Shown here piece by piece: positions 23,801 through 32,211 of a stretch of DNA of 37,623 bases. Each line of letters starts with the position of its first letter. Positions within the stretch are counted from its first letter, which is position 1. The stretch is from Desulfobulbaceae bacterium (lineage in GTDB: Bacteria; Desulfobacterota; Desulfobulbia; Desulfobulbales; Desulfobulbaceae), in contig JANTGH010000018.1 of NCBI GenBank assembly GCA_024763055.1, forward strand, positions 1 to 37,623, written 5' to 3'. Made by a program: the position numbers and the translations under genes. The notes under the pieces were generated by a model, which made no database searches, was not told the origin of the DNA, and saw only the letters and a program-made list of their open reading frames with translations.

Positions 23801-25109
23801 GACCGGCAAGGTTTATGGTTCGGGTGACCGGCCGCTTCTGCTCTCGGTACGAAGTGGCTCAGCCATATCCATGCCCGGCATGATGACGACTATCCACAAT
23901 GTTGGCTTTAATGGTGAACTTGTCGAGGAATTTGTCCGTAAATATCCGGAACAAACGTATTTCGCCTGGGACAACTACCGACGTTTTATTCAGTCCTGGG
24001 CCATGGCCAGGGGTGTTGACCGGGAAGAATTTCAGACCCTGATGAATGAGCATAAACTTCGTTATAACGTTCGCCTGAAACGTGATTTTTCACCAACGCA
24101 GATGCAGGAGCTTGCCATCAGGTATGAAAAGGCCGGGCAGCTGTTTGACTGCGCTGTTCCCGAAGATCCCTGGCTGCAACTTATCGGATCGGTTGAAATG
24201 GTACTGGGCTCATGGAATACCCATAAGGCCAGGGAGTACCGCCGGTTGATGGATGTGTCCGATGACTGGGGAACCGCTGTCATTATTCAGGCCATGGTGT
24301 ATGGAAACCTGAGTCATCAGGCAGGCAGCGGGGTGCTGTTTACCGCCCATCCCTATCGTAAGGTTCGGCGGGTGGCGCTCTGGGGTGATTACGCTCCCGG
24401 TGATCAGGGTGAGGATATTGTCTCCGGGCTGGTGACCAGTTACCCGATATCCGTGGAACAGGCAGAGCTCGATGGCAGGTCGGTGGAAAATTCCCTGGAA
24501 CGGCGTTTTCCCAAAATTTATGAGGAGTTGCTCTCCATCTCCCGTGACCTGGTCTACACCAAGGAGTGGAATCCGCAGGAGATCGAGTTTACCTTTGAAG
24601 GGCCGGAGCCGGAACAACTTTACATCCTCCAGACCAGGGATATGATTACCATTAAGAAGAAAGAGCATCTCAATGTGTTTACAGATACGCAGCGTCTGCA
24701 GGAATCGGTTCTTGGCAAGGGGATCGGGGTCAGCGGTTCCGCGCTTTCCGGGCGCGCGGTCTTTACCGAAGAGAATATTCGTCAGCTGCGCAAAGAGGAC
24801 AAGAAGGTATCCCTGATTCTTATTCGCCAGGATACGGTTCCCGAGGATATCCGTGAAATATCAATGGCTGAAGGACTGTTGACCGCCCGCGGCGGTCAGA
24901 CCTCGCATGCTTCAGTGGTGGCCACCCGGCTGGAAAAAACCTGTGTGGTCGGCTGTCGGGATCTGCAGGTATTTGAAACCAGAGAGTATGCCTTGATAAA
25001 CGGGCGGAGGATTAACTTCGGTGATCCCATTTCCATTGACGGCCGCAACGGGCTGTTTCTTAAAGGCATGCATCCTATACAGGAAGAAGTCCATATTTTG
25101 CCGTTGTGA
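20850..25109 (+). CDS. PPDK-like dikinase lacking the PEP/pyruvate barrel, with large unknown N-terminal region
   Basis: This 1419-residue protein has two modules of pyruvate phosphate dikinase at its C-terminus. An ATP-grasp domain (about 925-1265) carries GNKGFNL (K929), LSVRSGSAISMPGMM (R1001), FAWDNYRRFIQSW, GSGVLFTAHP, GDQGEDIVSG (E1188) and LYILQTRD. A phosphohistidine domain follows with ARGGQTSHASVVA (H1353). The protein stops 66 residues later, just after GDPISIDGRNGLFLKG, where PPDK would enter its PEP/pyruvate barrel. All ATP-site motifs look intact, so autophosphorylation of H1353 from ATP is likely; the acceptor is unknown. The first ~920 residues are soluble and helical with no domain I recognise. 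The ATG follows GAGAG. It is a single gene, convergent with a small membrane protein. Automatic names such as PEP synthase would be misleading. Confidence 0.88.
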   Translation: MTNHQSSPEKIESEALRANLQETAGQVVIDPLYRPLQDVVVKFQGLSGKLEKLLYEINHPYRNWQIVVPELRAFVLKNLHHYRKHPQGPEAFTLFTSIFLEALEESQKKGHLVRMVMEAMLAYTDKLINSMDYSCLLRYEASLNDLFIRLAHLDTINNRVMMYMVQGHHPMKKMALCLIGFAGGRDEIEFAYGPIAHLMQKILRLNYAYWLGEEDPLPWFEEHCGEYCNDWQAGPFLAAISHARIREHLRALEKIDVDKDPLAGLQEILQLPAHMDIVRLYREIPGKLGANSAKDEGSPFVENRKLLFLFRIMDTPGLYLIHEESLREINRSLVQLIRKQSFEDIEQFFVTTFQLLKANVRKYPHTSLQCIQVIGGEVFKRGNSRLVEAFLWQAVRFGFQYANVMGVDEDWQPLTNPAHLANIRVWLNLIMQEPKWCSILFSALIINIKLSGTCVKDTDLFQRDITDLLNHPIGPIYNLAKQFTKLMPVFFNEIGAEGELREVSTELDELHKRRDVLIHFLRKQSHVESSNLIVDFIKAIFRFWLTLDKQHLQEYLPDEILAQVEVSGPFVDGQHLLTTRIREDLQFDSMQDILLWEDKERQVYLARQQDVSAVERKRFEQLVRMFKLLHQKYNLGLPELRNQLQQAAQTGFPEMEELLTVLEKCDTMKCLSALMDHLEHLKEIILSEEVFEPREEIYYKRHIAVDIPSVYGRYSERKFDALGLSFRLENLANIYLERLSHTINLNFITQATFIQIVKCLRLYLRALRIDGISSRRLDTYASLLSSSIAIKRFSYTQHLDIMRGLSEGVKDVIYAYYTNIHQNNLSIIIPQIGRENLLTIYRSLWDEQDLPSTVLRLSESFFRDLIATTFGLQHLDNFISRIIQTLEAQKDILDEKTLDLLMTYNPKKAISSLFNKNPATHNLIHLGNKGFNLMVLADDGKPVPQAAIITTEIFRCWPAVREFDRARDEFMGRVRSSITEIEELTGKVYGSGDRPLLLSVRSGSAISMPGMMTTIHNVGFNGELVEEFVRKYPEQTYFAWDNYRRFIQSWAMARGVDREEFQTLMNEHKLRYNVRLKRDFSPTQMQELAIRYEKAGQLFDCAVPEDPWLQLIGSVEMVLGSWNTHKAREYRRLMDVSDDWGTAVIIQAMVYGNLSHQAGSGVLFTAHPYRKVRRVALWGDYAPGDQGEDIVSGLVTSYPISVEQAELDGRSVENSLERRFPKIYEELLSISRDLVYTKEWNPQEIEFTFEGPEPEQLYILQTRDMITIKKKEHLNVFTDTQRLQESVLGKGIGVSGSALSGRAVFTEENIRQLRKEDKKVSLILIRQDTVPEDIREISMAEGLLTARGGQTSHASVVATRLEKTCVVGCRDLQVFETREYALINGRRINFGDPISIDGRNGLFLKGMHPIQEEVHILPL

Positions 25110-25122
25110 TGGGAGGGTACCC

Positions 25123-25650
25123 TTACAGCAGATACCTGCCGCCATCATCCTGTTTCGGTCCAAATATCTTCAGGTTGGGGAAAACCTTCCTGCTGATGAA
25201 CCAGGAAAGAAAGATGATGAAAAACAGGGACAGCAGTTTAAGGGCGGCTGTCAGGGTTGGCGCTCCGGTAAGCAGGAGATCTTCCACCAGGTCGAACAGG
25301 CACCACAGGGTGATCAGTCGATAGACCCCGCCATGAAAATGAAAGACAAAGTAAGCGAAAATGATCGGCACCAGGGTGCGGAGCAGAATAAAAACAGTTG
25401 GTTTCGTAAGATCAATGGGTAATTCGGCAAGGACGGTAAGAGCAGCGTAGGAAACAAGGAGTACCAAAAGCAGGCCGTTGAGCTTCAGGTACTTTTTGCG
25501 GAGTGCGGCCGTGGGAATAGAGGCTATACAATAGGCAAATTTTGTGGCTTCCGCAGGAGATGCCCGCACATATTTTTTAAATATTTCTGCGCGGTTCAGG
25601 CCGCTTTCCAGATCTGCGCTTATTGCGTTCGTGATGTCCAGAAATCCCAT
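25123..25650 (-). CDS. Small integral membrane protein of unknown function
   Basis: This 175-residue protein has a soluble N-terminal ~50 residues (MGFLDITNAISADLESGLNRAEIFKKYV, helical) and then four hydrophobic segments at about 56-75, 84-103, 108-127 and 132-152. The N-terminal part is reminiscent of a small helical adaptor. GGAAGAG precedes the ATG at good spacing. It ends 13 bases from the stop of the convergent dikinase gene. I do not recognise a family or function. Confidence 0.78.
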   Translation of the reverse strand: MGFLDITNAISADLESGLNRAEIFKKYVRASPAEATKFAYCIASIPTAALRKKYLKLNGLLLVLLVSYAALTVLAELPIDLTKPTVFILLRTLVPIIFAYFVFHFHGGVYRLITLWCLFDLVEDLLLTGAPTLTAALKLLSLFFIIFLSWFISRKVFPNLKIFGPKQDDGGRYLL

Positions 25651-25868
25651 ATCTCTTCCTGTTGTTCAATAGAAGTTTCCCCCTTTTTCCGGTTTTTTGA
25701 TGCCGCTGTTTCAGGGTAACTGTGATTAATTGTACTACAATGTGTAGGCAGAGCCGAATATAATGCTTATCCTGTGCCAAAGAATAGAAAAAAACTATAC
25801 AACACATACCCCCTTATTTCCATGGTTGAAACTGGTGGTCAATAAATTTTGTACAGGGGCTTAATCTC

Positions 25869-25878
25869 ACCGATCGGT
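25869..25878. promoter_or_regulatory. ACCGATCGGT palindrome upstream of copA
   Basis: A perfect 10-base palindrome ends 18 bases before the copper ATPase start and overlaps its likely leader. It does not match the CueR or CsoR operators I know. It may be chance. Confidence 0.25.
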
Positions 25879-25896
25879 AGAGGATGAGGTGATGAA

Positions 25897-28878
25897 ATGA
25901 GTACGTTTACACTCGCAGTAACCGACATGAGTTGTGAGCATTGTGTTCGGACCGTTGAGGAAGCGGCCCTGTCCGTGGACGGGGTGATTGACGCAACGGT
26001 CGATCTGGACAATGGGCAGGTAGAGGTTGAAGGAGGGGAATCCCAAACTGTTATAGAGGCCATCTGTGCGGCCGGCCATGATGCACGTCCGCAGAAACAG
26101 GAGGAAGAAAAAAATGATGCCGCTTGCGTGCCTGCTCATGCGGCAGCCTCCCCGGAAACAGGTAAGCAGGTGTCGGCAGAGGAGCCTGAATACCTGGTGC
26201 GGGTGACGGATATGAGTTGTTCCGCCTGCGTCGCCAACGTGGAAAAGGCGATTCGCTCCGTTGCCGGAGTAACGGAGGCCGCCGTCAACCTGGTGGAAAA
26301 AGAGGCATTGGTACGCGGCGGTGATCCTGAGGCGGTGGTGGCTGTTGTCAGAGAGCGGGGTTATGAGGCATCATTGCCTGAGGGGATGGGAAAACAGGCA
26401 GATGGCTATGATATTCTTGTTGATGATATGAGCTGTTCCGCCTGCGTGACCAATGTGGAAAAGGCTGTTTTGTCTGTACCCGGGGTGCGGAGCGCGGTGG
26501 TTAATCTGATCGAAAAAAGGGCCCGTGTAACCGGGGGCGATCCGCAGATGGTTGTGGCGGCAATTGTGGAAAAGGGGTATGCCGCCCGGTTGCCGGAACG
26601 ATCAATTGTCGGTGTGTTTTTTCTTCGGCCCGTCGAAGGTGGGCGGGACGTGCTGGGTCGGGCGCAGGAAATTGTTATCAACCGCTTTCCCGATATGGAA
26701 ATAGAACAAACGGGCACCAGGCTGCGGGTGAAGACCTCGGTCCATCCGGCTGCAGTGGCCCTGCAGCTTGCGGAACAGGGTTTGGATGTTCAAATTGAAG
26801 AACAGCTGGAGGATACCGCCGCCCGGGAAGAAAGGGCCGCGATCCTGGAAATCCGGTGGTCCTGGATGCGGGCTATCCTGGCCGCCATGGTTGGTTTCGG
26901 GGTTATGGCCGGTCAAATGTCGGGTCTGTTTCCACCCGTGGCCGACCACAGGGGATTCTGGCTGTTGATGGCCCTGGTTTGTCTTGCCACCATGGTTCTG
27001 TCGGGGAAACATTATTATGTCAATGCCTGGAAACAGGCCCGGCACGGGACCTCCAATATGGACACCCTGGTTGCCCTTGGTACGTCCGCCGCCTGGATAT
27101 CTTCCCTGGTGGTGATTTTGAAGCCGGATTTTATTGCCGGCGGTGGGAATCACCTCTATCTTGATGCCTCGGTTATGATTCTGGCCTTTCTGCAGTTCGG
27201 ACATGCCCTGGAAACCAGGGCCAAGCGGACAACGAGTGAGGCTATAAGTTCACTGATCGGTCTGCGGCCGACAAGTGGCCGGGTGGTTATCGATGGGAGC
27301 GAAATCGAGATCCCGGTTTCTCTGCTCAGGATTGATGATATTCTCCGTGTCCGTCCCGGAGAGCGTATTCCCATTGACGGTATCGTCACCGAGGGGCACT
27401 CAAGCGTTGATGAATCCCTTCTGACCGGGGAGCCGTTGCCGGTGAAAAAACAAGCCGGGGATTTCGTCACCGGTGGCACTATGAACAAATCCGGGACGTT
27501 TACCCTGCGGGTGAGCCGTCTTGGTGAGGAGACCACCCTTGCCCATATTATCGGCATGGTGAAAAAAGCGCAGCTCTCCAGGCCGCCTATCGGCCGTTTG
27601 GCTGACAGGGTTGCCGCTGTTTTTGTGCCCACAGTCATCGGTATTTCCATTGTCACCTTTATTATCTGGATGTTTGTCGTTCCCCATCCACAGGCGGCCT
27701 TTGCCCTGACCGCAGCCATAGCTGTTCTGGTTATCGCCTGCCCCTGCGCCCTGGGGCTGGCAACGCCCATTGCCGTCATGGTCGGCACCAGCCGGGCGGC
27801 CCAGCTTAATGTGCTGATAAAAAATTCCGACGCTCTGCAGACCGCATCCACACTCAGCCATGTGGTGGTTGATAAGACCGGTACCCTGACCATGGGCACA
27901 CCGACGGTGACCGAGGTCCTGCCGTTGATGGATCAGGATCAGGAGCAGCTGACGCGGATAGCCGCCGCGTTGGAAAAAGGTTCCGAGCATACGCTGGCCG
28001 AGGCCGTGCTGGAGGCCCGGCGGAAGGATGGCGACCTGCCGCCGGTGGAAAATTTTATCGCCGTTGCCGGGCGGGGCGTTCAGGGTGATATTGAAGACCA
28101 CACCTATCTGCTGGGGAATCATCTCTTTCTCCAGGAGCGGGGCATATCCCTGCCTGATGACGTGAGAACAAAAGCCGAGACAGAGGCATCTTCCGGGGCA
28201 ACGCCTATCTGGCTTGCCGACGGGCGCAATCCTTTAGGGCTGCTTTTGCTTCGTGATCCGGTGCGAAAGGATTCGGCAGCTGCCGTCAAGACCCTGCAGC
28301 GGGCTGGAGTTACTCTTGTTATGTGTACCGGCGACAGCCGGGCGACTGCCGAAGCCGTGGCCGGGGAACTTGGGATTGATCAGGTCCACAGCGAAGTCCT
28401 GCCCGAAGAAAAACTTGCCGTCATACAGGAGCTGCAGGCCAGGGGCCATAAGGTGGGTATGGTAGGCGACGGCGTCAATGATGCCCCGGCGCTCGCCCGG
28501 GCGGATACCGGATTTGCCATAGGATCGGGTGCGGATGTGGCCATTGACAATGCCGATATTACCCTGGCCGGGGATTCCCTGGCCCATGTTGCCGTGGCCA
28601 TCGAAATATCCCGTGCCACCATCAGGAATATAAAACAGAATCTGTTTGGCGCTTTTTTTTATAACAGTATTGGTATTCCGCTTGCTGCCGGTCTCTTCTA
28701 TCCCTTTACCGGTTGGCTCCTGCAGCCGATGTTTGCCTCGGCAGCCATGGCGCTTTCCTCGGTGACGGTTGTCACCAATGCCAACCGGCTGCGGTTTTTT
28801 CAGTCGGGGGTACCGGCCAAGGGAAAAATAAAGAGAGGACCGGGAAATGCCTGTATCGGGGGAAATAAGCTGGTATAA
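25897..28878 (+). CDS. copA: Copper-exporting P1B-type ATPase with three HMA domains
   Basis: CopA pumps Cu(I) out of the cytoplasm. The 993-residue protein has three N-terminal HMA metal-binding domains with MSCxxC cysteines at C13/C16, C108/C111 and C180/C183, then a fourth stretch (about 230-305) without cysteines that may be a degenerate HMA fold. The core has TGEP, the membrane copper site CPC (615-617), DKTGTLT (D659 is phosphorylated) and GDGVNDAP (857-864). YN in FFYNSIG and MALSS in the last helices are P1B-1 (copper) signatures. The nucleotide-binding HP motif reads SEHTLAEAV, so the proline is threonine (T699). The GAGGTGATGAAATG context fits the start. A terminator follows. Confidence 0.95.
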   Translation: MSTFTLAVTDMSCEHCVRTVEEAALSVDGVIDATVDLDNGQVEVEGGESQTVIEAICAAGHDARPQKQEEEKNDAACVPAHAAASPETGKQVSAEEPEYLVRVTDMSCSACVANVEKAIRSVAGVTEAAVNLVEKEALVRGGDPEAVVAVVRERGYEASLPEGMGKQADGYDILVDDMSCSACVTNVEKAVLSVPGVRSAVVNLIEKRARVTGGDPQMVVAAIVEKGYAARLPERSIVGVFFLRPVEGGRDVLGRAQEIVINRFPDMEIEQTGTRLRVKTSVHPAAVALQLAEQGLDVQIEEQLEDTAAREERAAILEIRWSWMRAILAAMVGFGVMAGQMSGLFPPVADHRGFWLLMALVCLATMVLSGKHYYVNAWKQARHGTSNMDTLVALGTSAAWISSLVVILKPDFIAGGGNHLYLDASVMILAFLQFGHALETRAKRTTSEAISSLIGLRPTSGRVVIDGSEIEIPVSLLRIDDILRVRPGERIPIDGIVTEGHSSVDESLLTGEPLPVKKQAGDFVTGGTMNKSGTFTLRVSRLGEETTLAHIIGMVKKAQLSRPPIGRLADRVAAVFVPTVIGISIVTFIIWMFVVPHPQAAFALTAAIAVLVIACPCALGLATPIAVMVGTSRAAQLNVLIKNSDALQTASTLSHVVVDKTGTLTMGTPTVTEVLPLMDQDQEQLTRIAAALEKGSEHTLAEAVLEARRKDGDLPPVENFIAVAGRGVQGDIEDHTYLLGNHLFLQERGISLPDDVRTKAETEASSGATPIWLADGRNPLGLLLLRDPVRKDSAAAVKTLQRAGVTLVMCTGDSRATAEAVAGELGIDQVHSEVLPEEKLAVIQELQARGHKVGMVGDGVNDAPALARADTGFAIGSGADVAIDNADITLAGDSLAHVAVAIEISRATIRNIKQNLFGAFFYNSIGIPLAAGLFYPFTGWLLQPMFASAAMALSSVTVVTNANRLRFFQSGVPAKGKIKRGPGNACIGGNKLV

Positions 28879-28880
28879 AG

Positions 28881-28919
28881 AAAAAGTAAGCAAAAACACC
28901 AAGAAGAATTACTTTTTTT
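28881..28919 (+). terminator. Terminator after copA
   Basis: AAAAAGTAA (28881-28889) pairs with TTACTTTTT (28909-28917) around a 19-base loop; the right arm lies in a run of seven T. The stem is AT-rich, so strength is moderate. Confidence 0.65.
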
Positions 28920-29034
28920 CTGCGATTTTTTTTGCTATTTCCTTAAGCGGGCGATACACTATTCCGATAAGTGATTGAAGCTATGCTTTGGTACCGCCAA
29001 CTCTTTGAGAATAAATATCTGGATAAAGGAATAT

Positions 29035-29439
29035 ATGGATTCTTTTCAAGAACAACGAAAATACCCTCGAATTTTTTTCTCCGGTGAAGAGGTGGCTCTT
29101 GCCAAAATTGCCCCTGCCGCTGGAGAGAAGAGTTTCGACGTTCGCCTGTTAAATGTCAGTGAGGGCGGCATCGGTTTTCATCTCAAGCGCTCAGCGGGCA
29201 TCTGGCTCAAGGTGAACGACAGTCTGCAGTTGATTACCCTGTTCGGCCATCCGCATCTTGGTGACGTCTCTGATCTGTCCATGGAAGTACGCTGGATAAT
29301 GGATGAAGAATATCTTGATCATGTGGTGGTCGGTTGTGAATTCATCAATCTTGATGTCCATAATCGGGAATTGCTCCAGGATTTTGTCCTGGTTGCACTG
29401 AGTGAGCATAAACACCAGCAACAGGATGTGCCCTCATAA
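29035..29439 (+). CDS. PilZ domain protein
   Basis: PilZ domains bind cyclic di-GMP and pass the signal to partners. The 134-residue protein has RxxxR (R8 to R12, RKYPR) and NxSxxG (N40, S42, G45 in NVSEGGIGF), the two ligand motifs, on a single-domain beta-barrel. No other domain is present. The ATG at 29035 follows AAAGGA; an in-frame ATG 60 bases upstream lacks a ribosome binding site and adds residues before the PilZ motif, so it is not used. The last six bases overlap the end of the convergent letB. The target process is unknown. Confidence 0.9.
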   Translation: MDSFQEQRKYPRIFFSGEEVALAKIAPAAGEKSFDVRLLNVSEGGIGFHLKRSAGIWLKVNDSLQLITLFGHPHLGDVSDLSMEVRWIMDEEYLDHVVVGCEFINLDVHNRELLQDFVLVALSEHKHQQQDVPS

Positions 29440-32211
29440 CGATGCATCGGCATCATCCTTGTTCTCTTCCGGGTAGGTCTGTTGTTGTCCCTGTTCGATT
29501 TCCACTCCCGGTACATCTGTTTCCCCTGCGGCATGGCCCGTTAATTTAAGGTTCGGGCTCCATGCTTTCCAGTCGTCCCTCGCTTTTTTTGCAAGCGGAA
29601 AATGGGCACCGTCGGTCACTGGGCCGCCCATGGCTTTTCCTGCCGGAGTCGCTAATGCCACTCCACCCCTGATGAGCGCTTCCATGGACTCCGTCCTGAT
29701 GCTCATGCCGGAAAATACTCCGCCGTCTACTTCAAGACCGCTGACATTCCAGAATTTTGTTCCCTTATGGACAATAAAGACATATTCAGGAAGAATGTTG
29801 GCCTGCAGCCAGACCTGCCTGCCGGTGGGCGAAAGCTGGTAACCGGTTATTGATCCGACCGGCACCCGGCGATAGTAGATCGGGCTTCCCGGCCCCAGAG
29901 AACCCCTGGTCGGACTCTCCAGGATGATCTGCAGACCGGCAATGGTTCCATTTCCTCCCTGTGCCTGATTTGACACTGAAAAGGTATCGGCCGGTTTTCC
30001 TTTTCCCGGAAGCAGGCTGATATATGATCCTCCCAGGACGGTCTCCAGGTTGCGAATGCCGGCAAGGTTCATCTGGGGTCCAACCAGGTAAAGAATGGTA
30101 TCCTCTCTGAACAGTTTTTTTGCCTCCCTCCGAACCACGGCCCGGGCTATCACCTGATCAAATTCGGGGTTAAAATCGACATCGATGATTCTGCCGATCT
30201 CGATGCCCTGATAGCGGATTTTCGTATGCCCATTGATGGACTTTGCCGAGTGCAGATACAAGGTCAGGCGTAGTCCGTCGGCATCTTTGGCTGCGTTCAG
30301 ATTTTTGTAGAGATGAAAAATGGTGCCCTTGTGGAAGCGGGAGGTCTGCCTGGGGTTATACAGGGAGATGCCGCCGCTGAAAATTGATTCCAGAGACCCT
30401 GCTTCCAGTAAAATACCCTGCAGACTGGCTTCGGCTTTTATTCCGGATAGCGCATAAAAACGAGAGAAGCCATTGATCAGATAGCGGAATTTCTGGAAGA
30501 TGAGCAGGTCGATGGTTATCCGGTGGGATTTGCGGGCAAGGGACAGATCCATGACCTCGCCGATTTTAATATTGTTATACAGCACCGGTGAGCCGATCTT
30601 GATGGCGGCGGGTTTTTCCGTCTGTATCTGCAGGCTGAGCCCGTCTGGCTGCAGGGCGCTTTCATGCGCTACGGCATCATGGTAGCTTTCATAGAGGTGA
30701 AACTTTTTTATTATTTTGCCCGGTGGTTGTTTTTCCCCCTGTTCAGCTTTCGGAGTGACAAAGGTAACACCGCCGGCGAGCATGGCCCGCATGGAGGAGA
30801 GGTTGATTTTGAAATTGGAAAGATTGCCGTTTATCTGGACGCCACTGACATTCCAGAAGATGGAGTTGTCGGCAACAAGCTGGTCAAAGGGTTTGTAGAT
30901 AAGGATGGTAGTGCGAACACCTTTGCCGTTTTCGGTCAGGGCGATATCCGTGATCTCGCCGACGATGAGCTTTCGATAAAAAACAGGCGTGCCGATGGTC
31001 AGTGATCCGCTGTCTTTGGCCTTGAGGGTTAACATTGTCCCCGGCCGCAGGGTGGGAATGGGCATGGGGTTGGCCTCCACAATAAATTGGTCGCAGTGAG
31101 GGCCGCCGCCGATCTGGAAGGTTATGTATGCCCCGGAAATCAAGGTCTCGAGGTTTTTAATGCCTTCAATGGAGACCTGGGGCCTGATGACCCAGAAACG
31201 GGTGTTTTTTCTTAAAATGACTTCTGCACGAGGGTCAAGGAGAATGGTGGCAGTGACCGTGTGAAAGGTATCGTTGTTAATGTCAAGGCTCTTGACGACC
31301 CCGGCCTTGAGGCCGCGATACAGAACCTTGGTTTTACCGGCGACGATTCCGGCTCCGGTGGCTAACTGCAGGGTCATGGAAACACCGTATTGGGCATCTT
31401 CAAAATCCTTATAGAGGTGATATTTGCGTCCGGATTGTATCGTCGGCGTGTTTTGCAGCTCTTTGGGCGTTGCGCAGGATATGCCGCCGTAGATAAGCGA
31501 GGCCAGAGATTCCATGTTGACGGTCAGGCCGGTTTGCAGGTCACCGCTGACCGAGAGACCGGAGGCATTCCAGAAACGGGTTCCTTCATGGATCAGGTGG
31601 CGAAATTCCGGTTTGATGAGAATCTTGAGGGTGATCATCTCATCCCTATCCAGGCTGTAATCTTCGACCAGGCCGATGTTCAGGTTTTTGCTGTAGACTC
31701 GGGACCCCCGCTGCAAAGAGTACAGGCTTGGCGTTTTCAGGGTAATGTGCAGGCCCGGCGCATCGGAATCCAGTGGCGGCGGGGTCTCCAACCCTTCAAA
31801 AAAACGGCTTTCAGTTGTTGCGTTGCCTTTTTTAACGGCAATATAGGAGCCGCTGACCAAGGTCTCTAAACCGGTGATGCGGCCGGCGGAGATCTCCGGA
31901 CGGACAATCCAGAATTTCGTGTCCTTGACCAGGCCCGGCCGCGTTTTTTTATTCATCTCGATATGCAGATCAATGCCCTTGAGGTCACCGTCGATTTCAA
32001 CTTTTTTTACCGTCCCCACCGCAATTCCCTTGTATATGACCTTGGTCTTGCCGGCTGTGACGCCCTCGGCAGTGGCAAAGTGAATGATGATATCAATGCC
32101 GGCGTCCCGATAACTGGTGTACAACAGCCAGCCGCCGATGCAGAGAGCGATAAAGGGAAGAAACCAGATCGGCGAGATGAATGATTTATTTTTCAGTTCA
32201 GGCTGTTGCAT
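29434..32211 (-). CDS. letB: LetB/YebT-like MCE protein with seven MCE domains
   Basis: MCE proteins form tubes across the periplasm that carry lipids between the membranes. The 925-residue protein has one N-terminal membrane anchor (about 13-32) and seven MCE repeats beginning near residues 39, 153, 276, 391, 523, 646 and 759, each with a strand, a YxxIxxG-type turn and, in most, a FW(N/V)(V/A)SG or VRP segment. E. coli LetB also has seven, PqiB three, so the LetB assignment is favoured. The C-terminal ~65 residues are low-complexity and polar. The start overlaps letA by 14 bases, indicating translational coupling. No PqiC-like lipoprotein gene follows. Confidence 0.93.
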   Translation of the reverse strand: MQQPELKNKSFISPIWFLPFIALCIGGWLLYTSYRDAGIDIIIHFATAEGVTAGKTKVIYKGIAVGTVKKVEIDGDLKGIDLHIEMNKKTRPGLVKDTKFWIVRPEISAGRITGLETLVSGSYIAVKKGNATTESRFFEGLETPPPLDSDAPGLHITLKTPSLYSLQRGSRVYSKNLNIGLVEDYSLDRDEMITLKILIKPEFRHLIHEGTRFWNASGLSVSGDLQTGLTVNMESLASLIYGGISCATPKELQNTPTIQSGRKYHLYKDFEDAQYGVSMTLQLATGAGIVAGKTKVLYRGLKAGVVKSLDINNDTFHTVTATILLDPRAEVILRKNTRFWVIRPQVSIEGIKNLETLISGAYITFQIGGGPHCDQFIVEANPMPIPTLRPGTMLTLKAKDSGSLTIGTPVFYRKLIVGEITDIALTENGKGVRTTILIYKPFDQLVADNSIFWNVSGVQINGNLSNFKINLSSMRAMLAGGVTFVTPKAEQGEKQPPGKIIKKFHLYESYHDAVAHESALQPDGLSLQIQTEKPAAIKIGSPVLYNNIKIGEVMDLSLARKSHRITIDLLIFQKFRYLINGFSRFYALSGIKAEASLQGILLEAGSLESIFSGGISLYNPRQTSRFHKGTIFHLYKNLNAAKDADGLRLTLYLHSAKSINGHTKIRYQGIEIGRIIDVDFNPEFDQVIARAVVRREAKKLFREDTILYLVGPQMNLAGIRNLETVLGGSYISLLPGKGKPADTFSVSNQAQGGNGTIAGLQIILESPTRGSLGPGSPIYYRRVPVGSITGYQLSPTGRQVWLQANILPEYVFIVHKGTKFWNVSGLEVDGGVFSGMSIRTESMEALIRGGVALATPAGKAMGGPVTDGAHFPLAKKARDDWKAWSPNLKLTGHAAGETDVPGVEIEQGQQQTYPEENKDDADASL

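Noticed and set aside
26200-26600. Near-identical DNA blocks as a possible mobile repeat
   Set aside because: They are the HMA domains 2 and 3 of the copper ATPase in the same frame, explained by domain duplication.
26602-27204. 200-codon - strand frame opposite copA
   Set aside because: High-GC shadow rich in Gly, Pro and His without start signals; copA is certain on the other strand.
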